NCBI GenBank assembly: GCA_030639105.1
Contig: DAOWDI010000111.1
Span: 1-5,614 of the forward strand
Source of the DNA: Gammaproteobacteria bacterium
GTDB taxonomy: Bacteria; Pseudomonadota; Gammaproteobacteria; Ga0077536
Direction of reading: 5' to 3'
DNA: 5,614 nt
Translations under genes and position numbers: made by a program
Notes under the pieces: generated by a model
The model's database searches: none
What the model was told of the DNA's origin: nothing
Seen by the model: only the letters and a program-made list of their open reading frames with translations
Part shown: in pieces, positions 1-4,725 of the stretch
Layout: each line of letters opens with the position of its first letter
Position numbering within the stretch: position 1 is the first letter of the stretch

Positions 1-653
1 TATGTGCCGCGCGCCTCAAACAGCGTGCAGCGCTCCCCGAAAGTTGCCATGCCAGCCCCGTACAATTCGATCCGCAGCCGGCACAGCCGATTTCCATTGC
101 ACGCGTGTTCGAATGCCTGGATGCGGAGCTGACTGAAAACGTGGCGGTGATCGCCGACCCGGGCGATGCATTGTTCGGCGCGATCGACCTGACCATCCAC
201 TCGCGTACGGAATTCATCGGTTGTGCCTACTACGCGTCACTGGGATTCGCGGTACCCGCGAGCATTGGGTTGCAGATGGCGGAACCGGAGTGGCGTCCTC
301 TGGTTCTGGTCGGAGACGGCGCATTCCAGATGACCGGTCTGGAGTTGACCACGGCAGCAAGATATAGGTTGACACCGATCGTGGTCGTACTGGATAACCA
401 GGGCTACGGCACCGAGCGCCCGATGCTGGATGGACCGTTCAATGATGTGCACCCGTGGGTCGTAACTGAAATCACAAAATTGATCGGCGCCGGATGCGGC
501 TATTCGGTACATACCGAAGACGAATTCGTCGCCGCGATCCGAAGTGCGCTCGATGACAGCGCACAATTGGCGATAATCCACGTTCACCTCGCGGCGGATG
601 ATATCTCTACCCCGTTGGCGCGCTTGACCGGTACCCTGCGCAAGCGCATCTGA
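1..653 (+). CDS. ThDP-dependent 2-keto-acid decarboxylase (indolepyruvate/pyruvate decarboxylase-like), C-terminal part
   Basis: The reading frame is open from base 3 to the TGA at 651-653, so the gene starts before the window; the GTG at 105 is internal. About 217 of the roughly 550 residues usual for the family are visible. They form the C-terminal ThDP/Mg-binding domain: the cofactor motif begins with GDGAFQMT (GDG at 312-320) and ends with the DN pair at 393-398. The next segment, GYGTERPMLDGPFND, matches the decarboxylase branch (pyruvate and indolepyruvate decarboxylases) better than acetolactate synthases. The Glu encoded at 414-416 aligns with the catalytic Glu of pyruvate decarboxylases. 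Known members decarboxylate a 2-keto acid to an aldehyde in the cytosol. The substrate (pyruvate, indolepyruvate, phenylpyruvate or a branched-chain keto acid) cannot be read from this half because much of the specificity lies in the missing N-terminal domain. It converges on the FecR-domain gene, with 139 bp between their stops. Family assignment is firm; substrate is open. Confidence 0.88.
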   Translation, partial: CAARLKQRAALPESCHASPVQFDPQPAQPISIARVFECLDAELTENVAVIADPGDALFGAIDLTIHSRTEFIGCAYYASLGFAVPASIGLQMAEPEWRPLVLVGDGAFQMTGLELTTAARYRLTPIVVVLDNQGYGTERPMLDGPFNDVHPWVVTEITKLIGAGCGYSVHTEDEFVAAIRSALDDSAQLAIIHVHLAADDISTPLARLTGTLRKRI

Positions 654-660
654 GTACTTA

Positions 661-697
661 TGCCGCCCGGGCCAGGGCATTACCGGGTATCCCGGCA
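661..697 (+). terminator. GC-rich inverted repeats in the convergent gap (possible weak terminator)
   Basis: Just after the decarboxylase stop lies CCGGG-TAT-CCCGG (683-695). An alternative fold pairs TGCCG (661-665) with CGGCA (693-697) and CCCGG (666-670) with CCGGG (683-687). No T-run follows, so this is not a canonical intrinsic terminator. It is the only obvious secondary structure in the 139-bp gap between the two convergent stops, and the rest of that gap shows nothing recognisable. Confidence 0.25.
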
Positions 698-792
698 AGT
701 GCGGATGATCCAGGTGGAACAAACCAAAGGGGGATCCTGAATAATTGCGAGATAGATCCTGCTCGTGACGAACGCCTAAGTCCGACTGGCTC

Positions 793-1518
793 CTAGCGTA
801 TCGGCGACCTCGGAATGCGCACCCGCCGTGTCGTTTGCACTGAGCGCAGGATGCGGTTCATGGATTGGGTGGTCCGCATCTTATGCGGGGGTGAGGGCGG
901 GCTTGTCGCGTCCGGAATTTCGGTGCCCCAGCCGACTTTGTCGATTTCGACTTTACCGTAGGTGTTGGAGACTTCGATGGCGTTTGGCGCACTGGCATCG
1001 GGCTGTGCAAGGAGAATAATCGTTGCGCTATCACCCTCGACTTCCGCGGCGAAATGGGTGCCGCGGATACCGATCGTTGCGACCTTGGTCTTAAACCTCA
1101 CGCTGAATGGCCGGCGTTTCGCTAGCAGGCCGGTGAACGCACGGACCGCACCCCGGAGGATGGAAGTCGAGAAACTTTCCTCACCCGTCTCGGGCTTGGA
1201 AATCTTGTCCTTTTTGCGGTATTTATAGGTGTCAACTCTGATTATCGTGCTCGCGCCGAGGGTCAGCTTCGTCCCGTCCGTGAAGGTCAATTCCATCGTG
1301 GCATCCTTGCCGGTAATGATACGTTCCTGCTCAAACACGCCCTCGTTGACGTGTAGTTTACGGGTGACTCCCCCAGTCGATGAAGCGAATGCGGTTCCGT
1401 CCAATGCGGATACGTTGGCCGCGGTGGTTGCGGCCATCGCCAGCGCACCGAAGAGCAGATAAAAATAGAGCGCGGCGATGACAACTTTCCCCATTGTGAA
1501 AGCGGTTATGAGTTTCAT
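793..1518 (-). CDS. Secreted FecR-domain protein
   Basis: The protein is 241 aa. The start at 1518 has an AGGAG ribosome site 7 nt upstream. Residues 1-30 form a signal peptide: a basic start, a hydrophobic run over about 12-28, and an AMA/MAA cleavage site. The FecR domain spans roughly 55-165. It has TGKDATMELTFTDGTKLTLG (residues 69-88), then RGAVRAFTG (122-130), and the signature VATIGIRGTHF (146-156). After it come a Pro-rich link (SPPSPP, 206-211) and an Arg-rich tail. FecR domains were first known from the periplasmic half of the anti-sigma regulator FecR. Here there is no cytoplasmic anti-sigma domain, the signal sequence comes first, and no sigma-factor gene is adjacent, so it is more likely a stand-alone periplasmic or surface protein than a FecI/FecR-type regulator. 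It is divergent from the hydrolase lipoprotein gene, with a 57-bp gap. Its partner and ligand are unknown. Confidence 0.85.
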   Translation of the reverse strand: MKLITAFTMGKVVIAALYFYLLFGALAMAATTAANVSALDGTAFASSTGGVTRKLHVNEGVFEQERIITGKDATMELTFTDGTKLTLGASTIIRVDTYKYRKKDKISKPETGEESFSTSILRGAVRAFTGLLAKRRPFSVRFKTKVATIGIRGTHFAAEVEGDSATIILLAQPDASAPNAIEVSNTYGKVEIDKVGWGTEIPDATSPPSPPHKMRTTQSMNRILRSVQTTRRVRIPRSPIR

Positions 1519-1525
1519 ACTGTCG

Positions 1526-1530
1526 CTCCT
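1526..1530 (-). promoter_or_regulatory. Ribosome binding site of the FecR-domain gene
   Basis: On the - strand the sequence reads AGGAG, then 7 nt, then ATG at 1518-1516. This fixes the start codon of the FecR-domain gene. Confidence 0.75.
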
Positions 1531-1563
1531 GATCCGATCACCGCGATAATGGCAGCATCACCG
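1530..1563. promoter_or_regulatory. Divergent intergenic spacer with an inverted repeat and a spaced direct repeat
   Basis: The spacer between the two divergent starts (1519-1575) is only 57 bp and must hold at least part of both expression signals. It contains a perfect inverted repeat TGATC-C-GATCA (1530-1540) touching the FecR gene's ribosome site. It also has two copies of ATCACCG (1537-1543 and 1557-1563) exactly 20 bp apart, about two helical turns. I see no convincing -35/-10 pair on either strand, so promoters may lie inside the neighbouring genes. A regulator site is a guess from the symmetry alone. Confidence 0.3.
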
Positions 1564-1575
1564 GACATCCTTTGA

Positions 1576-2427
1576 ATGGAATTTCTTGCGCCGACCTACC
1601 GTATGATATCGCAAGCACCGCTGCCGTTAACAATTACCGTAACGGTGATGATGCTGATGGTGAGCGGCTGCCTCTCCCCGGCATCTCGTTTCCATCATCA
1701 TGCACAAAAACAAGGGCTTGAACGCTGGCTGGACGGCCCCCTGGTTACTTATCGACGGGGGCGCCTCGTCGACGGCCAACCCGTTCATATCTATCTGGAT
1801 GGCGACGGCACACCGGCGCTGCGCCGCGGGCGCATTGTCATGGATCCGACCTCGCGTGACCGTCTCATATTGGCGCTCATCGATGCCGATCCATCGACCA
1901 GCGTCCTTGTCGGGCGTCCCTGCTATTACGGTAGCGATGCGCCCGGCTGCGATCCGGCACTATGGACAACTGCGCGTTATTCGAGAGAAGTTGTCGAGCA
2001 GCTAACAGCAGGCATCAACGCTATCCTCAGGTGCTGTCCTCGTTCAACCGTCGTCGTCATCGGTTACAGCGGTGGCGGGACCTTGGCAATGCTTGCGGCG
2101 CCGGCGATCGAGCGTTTGGATGCGCTGGTGACGATTGCCGCGAATCTTGATACCGAGGCCTGGGTAGCGCGCCATGGTTATGCACCGCTCAGCGGTTCAC
2201 TGAATCCTGCTCGCGAGCCTCCGTTGCCGCCGACAATAAAACAGTTTCATTTTTTCGGCGCCAAAGACGACAATGTCCCGGCAGCACTTGCGCGGCCCAT
2301 TATCGCGCGGCAGGACAATGCGAATATCGAGGTCGTACCCAACGTCGGCCATCGATGCGGCTGGCCCGAGTTCTGGGCCGGCAGCATCGCGCGGATCAAT
2401 CGTTTGGTGAGTCCCCCGGGGGGCTAG
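1576..2427 (+). CDS. Alpha/beta-hydrolase family lipoprotein
   Basis: The protein is 283 aa. The first 31 residues form a lipoprotein signal peptide ending in the lipobox VSGC, with Cys32 as the lipidated residue, so it is probably anchored in the inner or outer membrane facing the periplasm. The hydrolase fold shows YLDGDG (73-78), probably an oxyanion-side strand. A block RPCYYG...C...WTTARYS follows (114-136), then the nucleophile elbow GYSGGG with Ser165 (codon at 2068). Asp231/Asp232 lie in FFGAKDD and His259 in NVGHRCGW, completing a plausible Ser-Asp-His triad. Blocks such as NLD (190-192), PLSGSLNP (204-211) and CGWPEFW recall a known family of uncharacterised lipoprotein hydrolases. 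The substrate is unknown; ester or peptidase chemistry is possible. Neither the ATG at 1576 nor the one at 1603 has a clear ribosome site; both leave the lipobox intact. It is divergent from the FecR gene and converges on the barrel gene with a shared stop. Confidence 0.85.
   Translation: MEFLAPTYRMISQAPLPLTITVTVMMLMVSGCLSPASRFHHHAQKQGLERWLDGPLVTYRRGRLVDGQPVHIYLDGDGTPALRRGRIVMDPTSRDRLILALIDADPSTSVLVGRPCYYGSDAPGCDPALWTTARYSREVVEQLTAGINAILRCCPRSTVVVIGYSGGGTLAMLAAPAIERLDALVTIAANLDTEAWVARHGYAPLSGSLNPAREPPLPPTIKQFHFFGAKDDNVPAALARPIIARQDNANIEVVPNVGHRCGWPEFWAGSIARINRLVSPPGG
2413..2427. other. Shared CTAG stop of two convergent genes beside a G/C palindrome
   Basis: CTAG at 2424-2427 supplies TAG to both strands: 2425-2427 ends the hydrolase gene (+), and 2426-2424 ends the barrel gene (-). 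Immediately before it is a perfect 10-bp palindrome, CCCCCGGGGG (2413-2422), coding in the hydrolase gene and lying just past the stop of the barrel gene. There is no untranslated space between the genes for a normal terminator on either side. Confidence 0.9.
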
Positions 2428-3746
2428 AAGCTTAGCCGTACGCCCACCTCGAATGCATGGACGTCGAGGTCCTCGTATCCGAACAGGCCCTGATAACGGA
2501 AAAAGCCGGTAGCGGCGTCCGTAAGAACCGCGATCAAGCCCGCGCCGACGTTGAAGTAGTTACGATCAGGCGGATCGGTCAGCAGCGTGAACGTCGTGCC
2601 GGATGTGTCGTTGACGAAACGCCCCGTGATCGGTTCGTTGTTGTTCTTAAATTCGTGGACGTATTCGACTGAGACCTGGGGAAAATATCGTTCACCCCAT
2701 TGCCCCAATGCGCTGCCGCCGAGCGTCATCATCAAGGATTCGAAGTCCTGGTCATCGATCTGCAGCGCCAGACCGGATCCAAAGGTGGTCGGTTGGGCCA
2801 TGTGCTCGGTGAAACCGTCGATCTCGATATCGGCGTAGTCGATGCGGCCGTAGGGGCTCAAGGTCCAGGTGTCATAATAGAAGTTGCGCCCGGTGGTGAC
2901 GCTGACCGAGATCTCGTCACTTTCCATATCGGAGACGGCGGTGTTGCTTACGGGTGTGATTGTGCCGGGAGTGAGGCCGGCAATCGTGTAGCTAATATTT
3001 CGGTCCTGGTCGTGATCATTGTCCGTATAGCCGGCCATCGCATCCACATACCACCTATCATCCGGGTAAAAAGACCAATAGGCGAAAAAGCTTGTGGAAT
3101 CGGTCTCCAGGTCGCCGCCGTTGGCGTCGATATCGGCATCGGAGTCCTTGTAGCCGAAGGCGACGCCGAACACGAACTTGTCCGAGAACGCGTAGTCGAT
3201 CCCCCCAGTTACGCCCCAGTCGTCGGCCTCGAATCCCGATTCCCGGGAGGTGGAGTCGCGGTCCGTATAGACATACAAACCGTTGACGAAAAAACCCCAT
3301 GGCGAACCGTTGTCTCCGGCCGCGCCGGTGGACCAATTGAAGCCGCTGTTGTTATGGTAGACCAAGCCGGTGCTGGCACCACCACGGATCGCCGATAGGC
3401 GATCGCCGATGTTATCGACCTGTGTGCTGCCGGCATCGACTTGCGAGGATGCAATAACCGCGTCTTCTTCGGGTGCCATCGCCTGCATACCATCCTGCGC
3501 CTCGCTCTCCTGTGACGAATCCATGCTGAATACGCCCGCCACGACTACTTCATCGCAGCGATCCTGGAGATCCTCGTCCATGATGACACCGGCCGGACAG
3601 ATGTCTCCGATGACGAAACCGAGCGCTTTTTGTGGTTCATTCTCGCCGAGCTCGACGAGTTCGTTGCTAAAATTTGTCGCGAGCGTTGCCTGAGCCGTCA
3701 CGGCTAATACGATGGACGTTGCGATTTTACCAAAAGTCGATTTCAT
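2424..3746 (-). CDS. Autotransporter-type outer-membrane beta-barrel protein with a short two-Cys passenger
   Basis: The protein is 440 aa. The start at 3746 has GGGAG 6 nt upstream. Residues 1-23 are a signal peptide (cleavage near ATLA/TN). Residues 24-115 are a short, acidic, low-complexity passenger with two cysteines, Cys50 and Cys64, in CPAGVIMDEDLQDRC, which could form a disulfide. IGDRLSAIRGG (113-123) resembles the helix that precedes and plugs autotransporter barrels. Residues 145-440 alternate aromatic and polar residues in amphipathic strands (FFVNGLYVY, FFAYWSFYPDD, FEVGVRLSF) and end in Phe, the usual signal for the BAM assembly machinery. This fits the autotransporter beta-domain family. 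The passenger is far shorter than a classical virulence passenger and has no catalytic motif I can see, so it may act mainly as a barrel or surface-exposed loop protein. It shares its stop codon with the convergent hydrolase gene and has its own AT-rich promoter region. Confidence 0.87.
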   Translation of the reverse strand: MKSTFGKIATSIVLAVTAQATLATNFSNELVELGENEPQKALGFVIGDICPAGVIMDEDLQDRCDEVVVAGVFSMDSSQESEAQDGMQAMAPEEDAVIASSQVDAGSTQVDNIGDRLSAIRGGASTGLVYHNNSGFNWSTGAAGDNGSPWGFFVNGLYVYTDRDSTSRESGFEADDWGVTGGIDYAFSDKFVFGVAFGYKDSDADIDANGGDLETDSTSFFAYWSFYPDDRWYVDAMAGYTDNDHDQDRNISYTIAGLTPGTITPVSNTAVSDMESDEISVSVTTGRNFYYDTWTLSPYGRIDYADIEIDGFTEHMAQPTTFGSGLALQIDDQDFESLMMTLGGSALGQWGERYFPQVSVEYVHEFKNNNEPITGRFVNDTSGTTFTLLTDPPDRNYFNVGAGLIAVLTDAATGFFRYQGLFGYEDLDVHAFEVGVRLSF

Positions 3747-3752
3747 GTCTTT

Positions 3753-3757
3753 CTCCC
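3753..3757 (-). promoter_or_regulatory. Ribosome binding site of the barrel gene
   Basis: The - strand reads GGGAG, 6 nt, then ATG at 3746-3744. This supports the chosen start, which also gives a clean signal peptide. Confidence 0.75.
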
Positions 3758-3819
3758 GCTTTCTCGGACATTGCTTTGTATCTATATTTACTTAGCTATT
3801 CAATCAAATATTGGCCAAA

Positions 3820-3847
3820 CCTATATCATCATATCATCCCTTTGCAA
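3820..3847 (-). promoter_or_regulatory. Predicted promoter of the beta-barrel gene (extended -10)
   Basis: On the - strand, TGATATGAT (3836-3828) fits an extended -10 element (TG-n-TATGAT, 5 of 6 to TATAAT). A second option is TTGCAA (3847-3842), a 16-nt spacer and TATAGG (3825-3820). Either gives a leader of roughly 70-80 nt before the start at 3746. The surrounding 100 bp (3771-3870) is 31% G+C by hand count in an otherwise GC-rich window, as expected for a promoter. No strong -35 accompanies the extended -10. Confidence 0.5.
3823..3838. repeat. Perfect tandem duplication of ATATCATC inside the promoter
   Basis: ATATCATC occurs twice head to tail (3823-3830 and 3831-3838). Read on the - strand this is GATGATAT twice, which creates two overlapping -10-like elements for the barrel gene. 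Copy-number change here would shift or duplicate the -10 box. Confidence 0.6.
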
Positions 3848-3857
3848 GTGGGTTTAA

Positions 3858-3873
3858 GTTGTAATATTGCAAC
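3858..3873. promoter_or_regulatory. Operator-like 16-bp palindrome upstream of the barrel promoter
   Basis: GTTGTAATATTGCAAC is symmetric except for one T/G pair, giving half-site GTTG(T/C)AATA. Its centre lies about 45 bp upstream of the start point expected from the extended -10, overlapping or just upstream of the -35 region. That is a usual place for a dimeric regulator. I cannot name the regulator from the sequence. Confidence 0.45.
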
Positions 3874-3917
3874 AAATCGGGTATCGATGGGTTTCAACCG
3901 TGTAAGCGTTTTTCATG

Positions 3918-3941
3918 CACGGCTTTTGCGCCGTGTTTTAT
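3918..3941 (+). terminator. Rho-independent terminator, orphan, + strand
   Basis: CACGGC (3918-3923), loop TTTTGC and GCCGTG (3930-3935) form a perfect 6-bp stem, followed at once by TTTTAT. The T-run is only on the + strand; the - strand read has A residues after the stem, so it terminates rightward transcription. No + strand gene lies between 2427 and here. It may end a short untracked RNA starting in the AT-rich region, or block antisense read-through toward the pth2 gene. Confidence 0.6.
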
Positions 3942-4330
3942 GCGGGACAGCTCGTGAGGACGCGGAGGAGATCCGCTCGGACCGCGCACCGGGCGCGGAT
4001 GTTGTTACCGGGTTTCTATGCCGCCGGGTGCCGGGTTACGGGATTGCAAAATGGACTCGCGGTTGTCGGTGATTTCATGCATAGAGGTTGCGGACCCAAC
4101 TCAACCTTGTGGGCGATTGGGAACCGTCGTATCAACGAAAGCGTGGGCCTCCGCGTTTTTCGAGTGAGTGACGCACAGCGCGTTCTCGGGGAAGCAAAGA
4201 TGCTGGTATGTCGTTCGGTATCGAATTGTCGTCCCGTTCTCGGCCGGCCGCCGCAAGCTTCCCGTATCGGGGTAAACTGAGTATCGGTACGGCAGATTCA
4301 ATTACTGCGAGGCAGGTACGTCGGGTTGGT
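3942..4330. other. Non-coding stretch with GC-rich hairpins
   Basis: I find no convincing gene in these bases; the open frames here give peptides without domain-like composition or ribosome sites. Possible stems are GCGGA/TCCGC (3962-3966 with 3972-3976), CCGCGC/GCGCGG (3982-3987 with 3993-3998), AGGTTG/CAACCT (4085-4090 with 4102-4107) and CCCG/CGGG (4261-4264 with 4268-4271). There is also a palindrome CGGCCGGCCG (4241-4250). It presumably holds the promoter and leader for pth2, but I see no clear -35/-10 pair. The best -10-like hexamer, TAAACT (4273-4278), lacks a partner. Confidence 0.4.
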
Positions 4331-4723
4331 ATGTCGAAGATAAAGCAAGTTATTCTTATCCGCCGGGATCTAAAAATGCGTCGCGGCAAGGAGATTGCGC
4401 AAGGCGCGCATGCATCCATGGCGTTTCTCATCCATCGCATGCGCGCGCGCGCGGATGTACCCGGAGATACCGCCCTGGCGTTGAAGCCCCGGGAAATCGA
4501 ATGGATCACCAAGGGTATGGCGAAGGTTTGTCTTAAGGTGAACTCAGAAGATGAATTGCTCGATTGCCACGCCAAAGCGCTGGAGGGGGGTATCGAAAGT
4601 CACCTCATTCGCGATAGCGGGCGGACGGAATTCGGTGGCGTGCCGACATTGACCGCCTGCGCGATCGGCCCGGATGAGCCGGAGCCCATCGATGCGAGCA
4701 CCGGTGAGCTGACCTTGTACTGA
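4331..4723 (+). CDS. pth2: Peptidyl-tRNA hydrolase 2 (Pth2-type)
   Basis: The protein is 130 aa and nearly all of it is Pth2 domain. Pth2 enzymes cleave the ester bond of peptidyl-tRNA dropped from stalled ribosomes and so recycle tRNA in the cytosol. The N-terminal signature is VILIRRDLKMRRGKEIAQGAHAS (read as residues 7-13 and 14-29), with the conserved Lys20 and His27. The second signature is IRDSGRTEFGGVPT (93-106) with Asp95, followed by CAIGPDE (110-116) and the C-terminal end TGELTLY. I chose the ATG at 4331 because the family motif begins within a few residues of it. An in-frame ATG at 4208 would add 41 residues unlike any Pth2. No strong ribosome site precedes 4331. Pth2 is the archaeal/eukaryotic-type enzyme; most bacteria rely on unrelated Pth1, but a bacterial subset also carries this form. 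The stop overlaps the start of the next gene. Confidence 0.9.
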   Translation: MSKIKQVILIRRDLKMRRGKEIAQGAHASMAFLIHRMRARADVPGDTALALKPREIEWITKGMAKVCLKVNSEDELLDCHAKALEGGIESHLIRDSGRTEFGGVPTLTACAIGPDEPEPIDASTGELTLY

Positions 4724-4725
4724 TG
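4721..4725 (+). promoter_or_regulatory. TGATG stop/start overlap coupling pth2 and the dehydrogenase
   Basis: The pth2 stop TGA (4721-4723) shares its A with the ATG (4723-4725) of the dehydrogenase. No strong ribosome site stands at the usual distance; the nearest purine-rich run is GGTGAG at 4703-4708. Translation of the second gene is therefore likely coupled to the first by re-initiation, and the two share a transcript. Confidence 0.75.

Noticed and set aside
105..107. GTG at 105 as the start of the decarboxylase
   Set aside because: The frame is open to the left edge and a 182-residue protein would lack two of the three domains of the family; it is an internal Val.
237..722. 161-codon open frame on the - strand opposite the decarboxylase
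   Set aside because: The opposite strand carries clear ThDP motifs up to its end; the antisense peptide has no family-like pattern.
793..930. Frameshifted C-terminus of the FecR protein, suggested by the Pro- and Arg-rich tail
   Set aside because: The SPPSPP link and basic tail look like a natural variable end in secreted FecR-domain proteins, and no other frame continues a FecR-like pattern.
2700..3398. Long open frame (232 codons) on the + strand opposite the barrel gene
   Set aside because: It lies wholly antisense to a well-supported beta-barrel, has low-complexity Val/Gly/Ile composition, no ribosome site and no recognisable domain; a shadow of GC-rich coding DNA.
3962..3998. Consecutive hairpins as a mini-ykkC (guanidine-II) riboswitch
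   Set aside because: The loops (GGAGA and ACCGG) lack the ACGR loop motif of that class, and no guanidine transport or metabolism gene follows.
3915..4280. 121-codon open frame on the + strand in the non-coding stretch
   Set aside because: It starts inside the terminator hairpin, has no ribosome site, and the peptide is Arg/Cys-rich without periodicity or motif. It also overlaps the hairpins.
4101..4301. 66-codon open frame on the - strand ahead of pth2
   Set aside because: No ribosome site and no recognisable motif; it would run against the likely pth2 leader.
4208..4330. In-frame upstream ATG giving Pth2 a 41-residue extension
   Set aside because: The extra residues do not look like any Pth2 and the family signature starts within a few residues of the ATG at 4331.
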